64,000 bases of DNA. Source: Parapristionchus giblindavisi. Its lineage: Eukaryota > Nematoda > Chromadorea > Rhabditida > Diplogasteridae. The position numbers and the translations under genes are program-made. A model generated the notes under the pieces. That model was not told the DNA's origin. It was given only the letters and a program-made list of their open reading frames with translations, and ran no database searches. Of the stretch, positions 1-19,956 are shown in pieces (positions within the stretch are counted from its first letter, which is position 1; the number at the start of each line of letters is the position of its first letter). The stretch covers positions 124,001 to 188,000 of the forward strand of contig CALSFV010000339.1 of NCBI GenBank assembly GCA_943737045.1, in the 5' to 3' direction.

Positions 1-52
1 TTATCAGAGTGTAACCAAATTTGCTATCCCTTTAACGATTATACAATTATAG

Positions 53-5759
<5,707 letters not shown>

Positions 5760-7118
5760 ATCAGTGAAAAACGAGTGATGTTTGCATCCAAAATAAGATT
5801 TATTCTTTCATAAACAACTAGAAATGAATAGAAATAGCTTACTGGGATATTAACATAAATAGAATAAACATAATAGGTAATAGACTTAAATCTAATCAAT
5901 AATAGGGATACTAGAGTTTCTCCGCTCACATTTTTATTCTCTTTACCAAACTATATCACTAATATCCACTAAATCTACAAGCTTCTTAATCAATTTGACG
6001 TTCTAAACGTTTTTATGAATTTTAATATTATATATTTAAGACGGAAACGATACCAATTCCTCAATTTTCCTCGTGCGACGACGAAATCTTGAACCGACGC
6101 CTCAAAAGATTTGATCATCTACAATAATTTTCCGTTGTTCTCCTAGCATTTTTCTTTTATTAGGTCATATTTCTTTAGTCATTTTCACTCCTTTTCTAGT
6201 CATTTTTCATATTATGTGCACTATATTTTCTCAGTATTAATTGCATTCGTTTAGCGACGAAACAAAGACAGAATTAATTCGATGAAAAACACGGGATATG
6301 TTCTCTAGCTTTATTTTGTTGTTCTCCTCTAGAGATCAAAGATCAATCTAGAGATCAAAGATCATTCTAGAGGTTAAAGATCAATCTATGCTAACTCTTC
6401 ATTGTATACGTGCTCAATACAGTTAATACCGGCATTACAATCATCTTTCGTTTCCTTTAGATCTGCCTTCATTCATTCAATAGGTTCTAGTCCTTCTCAA
6501 TAATGTACAGGTCATATGTAATTCTCCTTTAATCTTCCTTTATTTGCTTAATTGAATCCACTTGCCTTTGCTCATTCATCATTATATTCTTGTTGCTCTT
6601 ATTCATTTGTCTTTGTCCCTACATCACAGGTTATTCAATTGATATCGCTATTATTGATTGGCCAATAAACAAATATATTTACTTATTGTGTTGTCGCATA
6701 AATAATGGAAAGTATCTCGTTAGCAAAGGAGAGACGAATACATTTCTGCAAGGCTATATTGTATTTATTGGTAGAAATAATAATATTTAGTGGTTTTGAA
6801 TATGTGCATGAAAACATCGAAAAATAGGGCAAATTTCTGTAAAACGTTTTAACCTAGTATATAAAAATTACTTTAGGAAATGATCAAAAATGATGTACTT
6901 TGGATTTTTTAATGAAGAAAGAAATTAATTTCATATTACATTTTGTTAAACATTAGTTGTACCAGTTTTCCTTCGCAGCGCTTGGTTGATTTTTCATTTC
7001 GACTCAACTCACTACTACAGACAAGTCTCCGCCCCCTTTGTGTTCTCTCTCGCCCCCACCAAACCCTTCTAGTGTTGGCCGCGCGCTCTCTTCTTCCGTT
7101 CTCTCATGGGTCACCATT
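5760..7118. other. Intergenic region after the kinase gene
   Basis: AT-rich DNA containing the probable 3' UTR of the kinase gene. At 6330-6390 there are three tandem, imperfect copies of a GAGATCAAAGATCAATCTA unit. The last 160 bp before 7119 are pyrimidine- and GC-rich (7023-7105) and should hold the proximal sequence element of the U1 gene, though no exact element could be assigned. No protein gene is supported. Confidence 0.6.
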
Positions 7119-7280
7119 AAACTTACCTGGCTGGGGGTCTCTCGTGATCATGAAGACGGGAACCCTATGGTGAGGCGTGTCCATTGCACTTTCGGATACG
7201 CTGACCTGTATGGCAGCTCCGAGTTGGGGTTGGCCAACAGCTACATTTTTGAGTGAGGGGCTGCGTTCGCGCGGCCCTGC
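7119..7280 (+). ncRNA. U1: U1 spliceosomal snRNA
   Basis: The 5' end AAACTTACCTGGCTGGGGGT carries the ACTTACCTG element that pairs with 5' splice sites and matches the nematode U1 start. Stem-loop I follows with GATCATGAAG. The loop II segment CCATTGCACTTTCGG holds the U1A-binding ATTGCAC heptamer. The Sm site is ACATTTTTGAG at about 7242-7252. The terminal stem-loop is GGGGCTGCGTTCGCGCGGCCCTGC. Length (162 nt) is normal for U1. It is transcribed by RNA polymerase II in other animals. All recognisable functional segments are intact, so this is probably an expressed copy. Confidence 0.96.
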
Positions 7281-7511
7281 TTATTTCAGAAGAAGTGTTT
7301 TGTTTGAAGTGTTTGTCGTTTGGGTATTGAGAGTGAGAATCAAATGAAATGATCGTTTTCCCCCAATCTATCGTTTTTATAATTTTATTTCTGATCGTAA
7401 AAGAATTTTCGTATCCCTAATCATTTTAGGAAAATTCAGTTGTTTGTAGTCTCTAATGTGTAAAATGAAATCCAACTTGTTAGATTATGTAACACCTAGA
7501 TCTAAGATATC

Positions 7512-7655
7512 ATGCAACGTTGGGCGAAGAGGATGGCACTTTCTAAATGGATAAACTATATATTATCTTATAAACTTTTACCTGGTGATTATCATCAACT
7601 GTTGAACGCTTTTCACAGACGTGTAGTGGATTGTTTGATGGAATATGATGTGTGA
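7512..7655 (+). CDS. Unrecognised 47-codon open frame, possible terminal exon
   Basis: The frame begins MQRWAKRMALSKWINYILSY and ends LMEYDV-stop. It looks more protein-like than neighbouring frames, with charged, aromatic and amphipathic composition. A possible splice acceptor (CTAAG) lies 5 bases before the ATG, so it could be a 3' exon. The KRMALSKWINYILS stretch has a faint likeness to the amphipathic helix of secretin/PACAP-type peptides, but this may be chance. No signal peptide or other exon was found. Confidence 0.25.
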   Translation: MQRWAKRMALSKWINYILSYKLLPGDYHQLLNAFHRRVVDCLMEYDV

Positions 7656-8320
7656 TCTATTACCAACCTTTAGAATTTGCATATGTAATCGAGAGCTATA
7701 TACAATAAATCGTTTATTACCATTAAAAATGTCGTGCATTGAATATTAAATGGGCCTCGAGTATGAATGAAACGGAGAAAACACACAGAAACATTATTAC
7801 ACAAAAAAAACGAATGGATATATTGCAAAGACTATAAATTACGATACATTTCCGGGGTGGTAGAGGGATCGTTGTATTTACACAATAATTTAAACACTTG
7901 AAATGAACTATGGTTACACTACGAAGGCTTCATCTTACGCATCTCTTGTATATCTATATTCTCTATATGTATTTATGGGTCGCTTTCATCTTTGCAATGT
8001 TTTGAATAGACTAATGGGAAAAGAAAGAAAAATAAAACCAATAAAAGATGAGGCAAATGTAATACGCGCACGTGGATCACATTGGCTGACGAAAATATAT
8101 TGATTGATTGATCGATGATTGATCTACTAAAATGATGAATATCGATTGATCGGAAAAAGGATAGAAGAATAAACACAATATTGAATGAATGTTATGAAGT
8201 GGAGAGAGATAGGCACTTGTATCACATACATCGGGACAAACAGAAGATAATCAATCGATATCGTGATTGATAAGGATTGGGGGATTACTGTAGACAAAAT
8301 ACAGTATACTGTAATCCTCT

Positions 8321-11300
8321 CTATTTGGAATAGTACACACGATAGTATAGAGTCTTGCTTCTCCAGAGTGAATATGAATTGTCAAACTTCAGTAGATAGA
8401 CTCCCTACAATGGACTATGGTAATCAATCATATCATTGAAGAGTTCACACAGTAACTGATCTTAGTTCATATTACTGAAACCGATTCTATTCTAAAGAAT
8501 AGCTAATGTGAGTTACATAAGCCTCGTAGAACTACTATAACCGTACAAACTTTAATCAGTACTACCCTAATCTAGCAAACGACGATACCTGTCCAGGGTA
8601 GACATGACTGCCAGCGTAAACTTCTTCATGTGAGTCTCTTCGATAGATGGGAATGATCTCATCTTGATGGGGCTTGTTAGGGTCACGACGTTTCTAAACA
8701 TACATAATATATGATCCATCTAATATAATCGTTCGAAAATTAAAAAAAATTAAACAATGATATATTCAATCAATTTTACTAGGAAAGAAACGTGAAAATA
8801 CTGACATTATCAAAAAAAACGAATAAAAAATAAATAATAAGCATCATCTATAGTACCTCAGCACGTGGATTTCCTCCTTCAACATCACCAGGAGCAGGTC
8901 CAGTCACAGCAGGAGTTGTTCCCTCCTCTGCCTGTTCCTCTTCGAGATCTTCTTCATCATCGGATTCAGAAACATGGATGGAGACCTACAAACAACTGTG
9001 TTACGGTATGAATATAGGTTGAAGTATTACGGTATAACTAAATCAGTAGAGCCAATCATACACCTAATTTATCCAAAGCATTACGGTATGGCTAACTGAA
9101 CACGGATAACCGTAAAACTGTACGGTATACAGTAGTACGGTATTGATCAGTATTACGGTAAGACTAAATCAATATGAACTACAGTATACCTGATTAGTAT
9201 CTGACACAGTCCATTCAAATAGAACTCCGAATCCAATATCGTAATGATCAGTCGCAAACTCCCAGAAGATACATGAACCCTCGTGATGAGTGGGCACACG
9301 AACCTTAATATATCAATCAATCAATCAATCAATCAATAAGTACATACCGTAACCGTTTCTCCATGTCCAACCTTGATGATACCCTCACTTCCTTCCTTCT
9401 TTATATTCGCCTTGAATTGCTGAATGTCTTGTCGATTCCAGAGTGAGGCAGGAGCAATGGCAGGGTTGGCTGCAAGGATCAGTGGTAAAGATCAAATATC
9501 AATCGATATCCAATCGATAAGAGTACAGTATGACATGGTTTACACTGACGACGTTACACGTAAATAGATAAGGCACACTAATTAGAAACTTGAAGCTGCT
9601 CGATTGAATACTCACTACATATGGATTACTGTATATGGAAGAGGACTGGATGAAATGAATGCAGGATACGGTATTGATCGATAAAAGGAAGACGGGATTA
9701 CGGTATAAACTTGTAGATGCAGGGAAAGGACCGAGATGACGGAGCAGCAACGCAGGGATTAGAGATACGGTACACAGTAGTCAATCAATCAATCAGTTGA
9801 ATACCGTAGTCCACACAACGATAACACTGTAGGCAGCAGCTGATCATGATGAGCAATACGGTAGGTAGAAAGGGAAGGAATACGGTATACGTAGTATGAT
9901 GGATGTACGGAATTGGCAAGCAGGACTATTCGATTGTTACGATCGAAGAACGAAAAGGCTAAGAGGTACGATATTGAATAAGAAGAAAAGGGGGTACGGT
10001 ATTGGACAAGTGGGAGTACTGTAATAGGACAATGAGGGGTACTGTAATATGAAGTGAGGGCAGGGATAGCATTGAAACCTACAGTGACAGAAGAGTCCCA
10101 TTTGTGCGTGTACAGAGGATACTTTAAAAGGAGATCATACGTCACTATTATTAGAATTTGGATAATTATAATAATGTCATAAATATATCCACTGTTAGAG
10201 TGAATATCATCTTTAATATCACTATAATCTTATCTTTATTAATCTCGAGAAGAAACTAGCAGCGGAGAATTGCATAATAAATTTTAAAGATATTTAAAGA
10301 TATTTTATGAAACGTGTATTCCACATGTGCTTTCCCGACCACACTACTACATTTCCGATGATAAAAAGGGTGCGCGTGGATAAATAAAGAGAAAAGGTGT
10401 ATGTGCGTCAGATAGAATAGGATAGAGCTCTACTGATCAATCAATACGAGATACAGTAACCCACTTTTTTCTCTTCCCCATACAGTAATCACTTCGTCGC
10501 AGCCTACAATTACAACAAGAGAGATAGACGCTAAAGAGCGAGGTGCGCAGTATCATTTTCCTTTACTTTGTAAACCTTTTTACCTTTAATACTTATTATG
10601 TTTAAAATATTATCATTAGAAAAATCGCAAATACAAACTAAAATAGTGCTGATACAGTAAACTCAAGAACTGTATACACGCTATAGATAACTCATAATCA
10701 ATCAGTCAATAATTGATTGAATCAATCAATACTTACAAGGTAGATCATCTCCTGGTTCTTCATCACTAACATCACTATCATCATCTCTCTTCTTTTCTTC
10801 TTCAGCATCAATCACTTTCTTCACACCATCATCAGCTTGTTCTGCTTGTTGTTGAGCGTACACCTTCAAAGGGAAACGATTGCGGTACATCTACAGTATA
10901 CTCATCTACCGTATTCCCTCATAACATCCATATACCGTACACCTACAGTACCCAAATGTACCGTACCTGAGCCATGTATTGTTGATAGTGCTGTTCCTGC
11001 AGCTGACGTATAAGCGCTTCTTGCTACAATTAATCAATCGTTATTGATTGATAAGGATTTAATCATAAAAAATGCAATCAATCAGTTCGCAAAAAAAGTC
11101 ATATAAAGCTACATATTAAAGATGAGATCTATGATAGTCCAAGTTCAGTTCGTATCACATTAATCTTTATAACCCTGCCCCTTCTACAAAATGAGATACC
11201 CATCCCATTCCATCAACTTCCTCATGTTTTCTTTATCTCTCACTCATTTCGCGACTAGATCCAATCTTTCTCTAGCCAAATTAGCCCCCTCAAGGCATAC

Positions 11301-14300
11301 AGTCAATCAGTGATTGCTCATAACAGAATGGATGAGGAAGAAGGAAGCAAAGGTGGATACGGAAGGCTAATTCACAATATACACAAGATACACACACTCT
11401 CTATCTGTCATCCTCTCATTCCATCATCCTATCTATATAGGATTACCCCACAAAAATAAATTAGATACTCAGGATAGATTCAATGATCATATAAGAAGAC
11501 ACTTTAGGGTCACTCCTGGTGGGGGTCAACTTTTACAAGATTCAGATGATTGAATTAACGAGTGAATGAATCCAGGCCAATGGACACATGCTCAGCCAAT
11601 ATCCGTATGTACACTCGTAAAGATTCATAGAACAAGGCGGCAAGTAAAGTCTCCGTTTACAACCTCCAATATGTTTACTACCTCTACTATTTGCAGCTGA
11701 TCTCATTCAATCAACGAATGAGTTAACTTCCGTGACCATTGGTCAATCTATCCATCGAGTAGAGTAGGGAAGAGTCGGTCAGCTGGCAGTAATGATAGTG
11801 GAGACACGGAGGAGGACGAGAGATAGAAGCTTACACCATCACACTCTCCCTCTCCTGAGGTCACACGGATGGAGGGAGATAGGGGAGGGATAGAGAGATG
11901 AGGTAGGAGGTGGAGATCTCACTCTTGAACATCCTCTATATCTCATTTACTGCCCCTTTCATCCTCCTCCACTCCTCTCCATTCATCCATTCATTCATAT
12001 CACTCTTATCAATTGTCCCTTCATGTACTCTCATTAATCTTTCTTCTTCATATCTCTTATCATATCTATCTCCATCCTTTGAAGAGAGGGACAATCTCTC
12101 ACTTCACTTCTATTCTCCATTTCGTACATGGCTGATCTCAATCCTGATGTTCTCACACAAATCTTCCTCAATCTTCGATTCATTGATCGTGTTCGATTGG
12201 AGACTGTCTGCCACATGTGGCATCTCGTACTACAGGTAAACATCCCCCAAACAACTACCGTAATATACTCCGGATGTTTTATTTCCCTGTTTTGAAGAGA
12301 TTCTATTTTGCCTTATTTTATTTTATTTTTAATTACCATTTTTCACTTCATCTCAATTCCCTTGATCTATCCCAATTATCATATATGTGGGCATTATTCG
12401 TTAAAATGGGTATGAATAGCAAGAAGTCTGAGGTCATGGATGGCTGCGTATTAAAGAATAGCAAAACTTCATGCTTTATTCATCACAAAACCCCTAAAGT
12501 TTGGCATGACACCCTACAAGTTGCATTGTTGCCTTTTTCGTATAAGAACTGCAAAAAGGTCATCTGTGCAATTGATCAGAAATGAAATATCCATGACTTC
12601 TCCAAAACAACATGATGATTGGAACGCATAGTGCCAACGAGAGGGACGGATCTCTGAGAGAGATAGAGAGGGAAAGAGGACAACTGTTCTTATTGTCCAT
12701 TCTTCTCCCAGAGAGATAGATAGATATAAACTTTGTAGAGTAGTACTTCATCCATTCTCTATTATCTATCAATTGTTCATCTGATCACCTGACCAACTTA
12801 TTCTTCAACTAGACACATGCACAAGTGCTCATCATCATGATGGTCTCTCTAGTAGTCAACAATAGAGAATGACCTATCTACGATACTTTGCAGAGAAATG
12901 CGTGCTTCTCCGACATGCGAAGACTCAACATTGCAGACTTTCTCAGTAATACCACTGCTGACTACTACCAACAGGTATCAGCACTTCAGCTACAGTAACC
13001 CTTGTCCATAATCCATTCAGGAGTCAATCAGTCTTGCCCCTACCATAATGGGCGTGGTTGAGCGATGCGGAGCCTATGTGAACTCACTTTCATTTGGCTC
13101 ACGATGGCTTAAAGTCTCTCAAGAAGTCGTCGATTGTATATCAAAGTAAGATCATCTCTCAGAAGGTCAACGAATCTATCGATTTGTTTCAATATTTATA
13201 TAAGTACTATCGATCGTATCCAATTCTCTCTTCATCAAAGACGTCATTCCGAGAAAAAGTAGACATTCATCCGAGGGCAGAATAAGAGAAGGAACACAAC
13301 GAGGGATATATAGAGAGACTGAGAGGGATAAAGAGTAAACAATACTACCACGCACCATCAAAGCTAGTTGAGAAGTGAGAGAAAGACAAGAGATACAAAG
13401 AGAGATAGATATGTACAAAGTTATCCTCTCTCATCTCTACTTCACTCCATCTACTTATCTCTAAACTATCGTAGCCTTTGAACCTTGAATCATTTCGTAG
13501 TCTAAACCAAAAACTAATTACTGACAACAGATGAGATCGCCTGACCCAATCATATGTGTCTGTCCGAAGTGTCGAGGGAAAAGACCAACAAATCAACAAC
13601 GATTATCCATCATTATCAGTCTTTTTTTCTTTTCAGTCACTGTGGTCAACTTCTCGAAGTGGACCTCGGTGCAGTCATTCTCAACGCTGACGTGTCTCTA
13701 CTACTTCTCAATGTAGCTGATCAACTACGAGTCCTCTCGTTAGAGGAAACTAGTTGGGTCCACAATGAACACGCCGAGAAGGTATATATTACTTTACTTG
13801 ATTTTGATCATTAAAAATCTCTAAATTCGAATACTGTGAAATTGTCCGGTATATTAGGACAAGAATTCGATATATCACTATCATCCACCCCATTTGAGAT
13901 GGCTGATGTCCTGTGTAGATTCAGTCGTCTTGAATCGATAAATTTACGATCCGCCATGTTCTCCATCGAGAATATTGTCTATCTTCCTTCTACGCTGAGG
14001 TAAGGAAACTGCTCGAATAATCGAAAAAAAGATAATAGTTTTATTAAAGAAAGATCGACATGAGCCATGCGCATCGTTTCTCTGAACAAGCCATGATAGA
14101 CTTTATCGTAGGACATCCAAATCTGGAGACAATAACTGCATCTCCATGTCCAGTAATGAGCCAGGGTACGGTATCAATCAATCGATCGGTCATATCATCA
14201 CCCATTCAGGAATCATGGATGCTCTCGCGGATCTTAAAAATCTTCGATATCTCGAATTGGGATACATAGATGATCGAACCATCAACATGTCGTCAATAGC

Positions 14301-17300
14301 TCAAGTGACCTCACTACGCACCCTTCATCTTCAAGTATTACTACCATCTTTCTGTATACGACAATAATAGAATATTTTCCCGCGAATATTTTCATGAACA
14401 AAGTGTGCAGACAGAATCATAGCAAAAGTTATTCTACATACCGTACACTATTTATTTTATGATGATTCAGCTTATTGATCGCTAGAAACATGAATGAACC
14501 ATCAGGCCCCGTGCAGGGAGAGGCGCGTTTTTTGAAAATAGGAAAGTTCGGCAATAGGATTCGAACCCGCGACCATGCGCTTTCTAGTCAGAAGTTTTAC
14601 CACTACGCTAAGGGAAAGATAAGTAGTCTCCCTATCTTCTTGCATATCACTACACCCTTGCATTAGCGAGATGTAGGAAATTTGCATGATCATTCGCGGG
14701 TCTCCACCTTTAAGACGCAATCTCTATAAGATTCGAGGATGATTCACAACATCTATCCATCATTTCAGAATGTATCATGTATAAACGAGAGCTCCCTCTC
14801 CTCCCTTCTAACGTCTCTCACCAATTTGTATACTCTGAATCTTCGTCGATGTGATCGTATTCTCGACTACACAAGTCTTGCCTTCTGCGATAAGCTCACT
14901 TCACTCACCATCACTGACTCTATGCAGGTATTTAAACATTAAGTCTTAGGGTGAGTCTTACACAAATGACCCTAACTTAGCTAAGTGACGATCCATTGAT
15001 TCTACTGGCTGGTCGATGTGCTCTGCGATATCTCTGTATCTCCAATTGCATAAACGTCACATCTGATGGACTATGTTATGCTCTATCACACTGTCAACTA
15101 CAACAGGTAACAATGCTCTAGGATGGTATCCCGATTGCCCAAAGCTACCGTAACCCATCTACTTGCAGCTTTTAGTCACTTTCTGTCCAATGGTCACTGA
15201 TGACGTCATGTTCGCTCTTGCTTCTACCCAAGACTCAATCAATACCATATCGATTGAGAGATGCATTCGCATTACAAGGTATTACTGTATCTCAATAAGA
15301 TAAACGCGCATCTACCGTATTCTATCCAATAATAAACTTTTCGCTTAGGAGGATTAAATGATGTTTATTCACATGACTTATTAGCGTCATACGTGAGAAA
15401 ATAATAAGCATCTTCTCGACGTAAACAAAAAATAATCAATAAATTGATAGAATAATATTGCAGCAAAGGAGTCGCTGCTCTCGGCTGGCTACGCAACGTT
15501 CGACAGCTCAAGTCCATGGATATCAGTAAGAATAGACAGATTGACGACATGGCCGTACTCTCATTGCATAATGCATTGACTCTAGCGAGGTGAATAAGGA
15601 GTAAGAAGAGGGGAGACTATGGTGGTGGGAAAGTAATTAAGAGAGTAAAAAAAAGAGAAAAAAAACTATGATTTTTGTAGTAAAAATACAAAATGAGAAA
15701 TGGAGAGAAAAGAAGGGGAAATGAGCGAATACAATACTGTATCCATTCATTTATTCGCTCTCAAGGGAATGGAATGAAATGGATATAGGAGAGGAAGGAG
15801 ACAGGGGAGGGGGATAGAAAGACACGAAAGGAATCTCAATAATTACAGACGGCCTGCTCCCTGTTTGTCAGCATCCGATACGGATTGTCACAAGGCACGA
15901 AAGAAGAGAGGAACATCTCCACCCAAGGAACAGGTACGAATCAATCAACATATGAAGTAGTAGACATAGAGAAGAGTGTAGACTACGACGCCGATACGCA
16001 ATAACAACATAGAATGATAGTGAGGCGAGAGACGTGGAATATATGAAAGATATTATATATGCGAGAATGAAGACGTGGATAGAGATTGATAGAAAGAGAT
16101 GAGAATGCTATAGATAGAGATAGAGAAAGGCTACGAAAACCTTCGTAGATGAGGTAATACGCAACCAAGAAGACAGAGAGGAATGGAGATGAAGTGAGTG
16201 AGATGGGACGAAATGGAATTAAGACATTGAATAGGCAGAAAGAGTTGTAAGATGGGAGAAAGAGCCGTAGACGCGTCGCTTCAACGATGCGTTGCGGTCG
16301 CTACGGCCTCCCTCCTTCTGTGTCCATCTTTGAAGAGATGCTAGGGATGGGAGAGAGAATCAGAATTCATTAATGAAAGGGAGCAAGGGGAGGGATGGAT
16401 GTAATGAATGTCTATTAGAGGAAAGAGGCTATAATTCAAGTGAGAAGGGGAATAAAATGGTCCGAGACAAGCCTCGATTCCGAATGAATATCTATCATTA
16501 TCGATTACAGTCGCTCACACTCTATGTTGCCCAAACGAGTGTATCGGCCGGAATCGAACAACGTGTCAAGGACTTGATTCAACTCGTATATTAATCGATA
16601 AGGAATACTGTACAAAGAAAACGAATATACACTCATACAGTAGTCATTGTGGTAATACTATCATAGTACAATATTGATACACTTCTTGCCTATACCAATA
16701 CGTGGGTCGAATAGCTACGTTATAGATTTTCAAAACAGCCAAAATGCGGCCAGTTTGTAACGTGATGTTCGACCTATGACGGCTATACGATACAATATAT
16801 ATCATTCATTCATCTTCCTTCCTTCCTTCATCTAGTCATTATCTCAACTCCTTTTCTATTCCATTTCCATGGTTACTATCACACACCTCTCACTTTCCTC
16901 TTCTCTATCCTTTCATTCATAATACACATTACCCTTCACATTCAAATTGCCTCACAAACGAGATTACGGTAGTATCAACAATCATTAGATTACGGTAGTC
17001 TAGACTTTTATTAGATTACGGTAGTCACATATTCAAAAAGTGAAAACAGCCATCAAAGTGCCTCTTGAAATGCCATACTAAACGCCACTGTGTTGTACAT
17101 CCTCAACTATGCCAAATTGACGACGACTCCACTACACTTTCCCGCCATTTATCTTATTTTGCTCCGAGTATTTACACTATTACTACTTCAGTCTATACCA
17201 CATACGGTAGAACATCAATCAATATCACTCCGTCCAAATATCGATTACGATTATCAGAAACACTTGCAACTTGCACCGATTGTGTAATCAATACATGTAC

Positions 17301-19924
17301 CAAATCAAGTATTTGAATATTTCTTTGAAACAATCGATAAACCAACATTGCTACATTATCCCATGTAAATCGGTCCCACACCAGTGGCCGTATGCAAGAA
17401 CAGTTTTCCGGGAAAATGTGACGTCACTAGCGTAGGCGGAGGATTTTTGAAAAACGCCTCCGCCTACGATAATGACGTCACATTCTCCCGGAAAACGGTT
17501 TTCCAGTTGTTCTTGTATACGGCCACAGAAGCATTCGCGAACGATTAGTTCAAATCAATCGATAAACTCGACTCCGCCCCCTACCGTATTCCCCACTTAC
17601 CGACTCGGGTTGTCCGGGTAATTGTTGTTGAGCGTACGCACGGAACTGATGGTAGGTCTGAGCGTTGAGGGCATCCTGGATCTGCTTCCTGAAATGATTA
17701 TCGATAGATAAATCATGCACGTAATCAATAAATAATCAATCAATCAATCAATAAAACTACAGTATACCTCTGACTCTCGACAAGATGCCAATCAATAGGT
17801 TGAGCTCCTCTGGTCTCCGAGACGTCACCCATTCCTCCACTGACTGAAGCCAGAGCTAGACGCTCCTCACTGAACAAAAAAGGTAAGTACTGTTGTGATT
17901 ATTGTCATAATTATAATAAATCATCAGTGTTATGCGTGTAGATAGATAAACTAAATATAAATATAAAATATATAATAAAAATAAAATAAATATAAATATA
18001 AATGGGCAGTATACACAAAGTGTACTCACCCCTCAGGCTTGGGCAGCGCAGCGACGTGATCGTGAACAAACTGCTTGAATGGAGGACACACTCTGAAAAC
18101 ATATAACAGTTTTAACCTCAAAGAAGAATTTCAACAACAGATTTAGCTAAATTCAACTAAGATCAATAGAAGGAAAAGCACAAATGTCACTAGTGCATAA
18201 GCACACCCATCTTATTGAGAATTACGAGAATAAAGCGAGGTGGGTGACCTACCTATCTAGCAGAAAGACAAAGGAAGTCATGGCTTGCTCCTTCGGTAGA
18301 TCGCCCAATTCACGCCAAGCCTTCCTGCAATCAAAATATATTGATTGATTGATCTATTGATTGATATGATCAATGACAAATTCATCGTAGGTCAATGCTA
18401 TAAACAATATTTTCCCATTTCAAACACAATGGTACTGTAGGCATATGAAATGTTATATAGTGAAATTAGGATTACTGTAGTCTCTAAACTGAATTTATCA
18501 CAACTACAACTTTCTATAGGCAATCTGTATATCTTTGGTCTTATGAAGGGTCAACGATAGGAATAAAATGAAGAGGCAAAAAATATTCGAATAAAGAAAT
18601 ATGGTGAGTATTATTGCAATAAGCATAGATGGGCGGAAAATTTCCCGATACCGGTCTTCTTACAAGTTCGGCAAACATCCAAAGACATACTAGGATAATG
18701 GAATAGAGAAACTAAGTAGTAGTTTAGGAAAAAGAAGAGAAGAAATAGAATAGTCGAGAAAAAAACAAGAGTAGAGAGAGAGTCTTCCTCTTCTTCTTCT
18801 GCTTATCCAGGGGGTAATCTAATCAGTACAAGTTTGTGACGAAATTGAATGAATGAATGGACAAGATGAAGAAGAAGAAGAAGAAAGAAGAAGAGTGAAG
18901 AGAATAAGGAAGATTCTCGATAGTATAGAAGAAGATGAAAGAGGACATCGTTCATTAGATTGTACCATATAGTACAGTAACACTACTTGCACCATCAAAA
19001 TGATCCCTCATCATGCAAACTATCTCACTCATCTATAATGACGGTAATTTCAAAACACCATTGAGAAGGAATACCGTAAATTACATATCCTATATTTTCT
19101 TAAAGATCAAAGATTACGACGGAGAATATTACAAATATCGCCTACTCATTCGTAAAAAACTTAATAATGCATTCCATCAAATGTAATACAGACTGTATTA
19201 TACAGTAGTGGGAAAGGAAAACACGAAAATTTGGTGCATCAAAATGGTGACGACTATATTTTCTGAGAATCCTAGCAGACTGGAACTATGTCCAAACAAA
19301 GAGATGGGGTACACAGTATACCCCCATCTATCGTCCTTACTTCATTCATCATAATCAACTTGTATAATGTTGAGAGTGACAATGAAGTCTACAATACGAA
19401 TAAGGAGAAGAAGAAGAAGTATGGAGATGAGAAAGTGGAGGGGAGGAGGAGGGGAGGAGAGAGGGGGAGGAGAGAGGTCCTCCAACCAAATCAGATTCTT
19501 ACAAATGGATGGGGGGAGAGTATCTGGCGATTGAGTGAAGAGAGAAAGAAAGAGAAGAGACAAGCAAATCTAATAACCGTTGGGGGCTCTTATCCCTCCA
19601 TCCTCTTCTTCTTCTACGACTACCTTCCTCTTCATCCTTCTTCTTCTACCATACTCCATTTAGACTAATAGACTATCCAAAAGGTGAAGAAAATACAAAG
19701 AAAACAAGAGGACAGAACACTCTCCACACTTCACACACTCTCTCTCCGTTTCCTTTTGTATTGTCATTTCTTTAATTGGCGATTTGTGAACAGAGAGAAT
19801 AAAGGATGAGAGGAGGGGTATACATAACTAACGAAGGAACGAAGGAAAAGAAAGAATGAATTCAAGTGTTTTCTCAACTTCTTCTTCATCTTCGTTCTAT
19901 ACCATCATATATTCATCCATCTCT

Positions 19925-19956
<32 letters not shown>

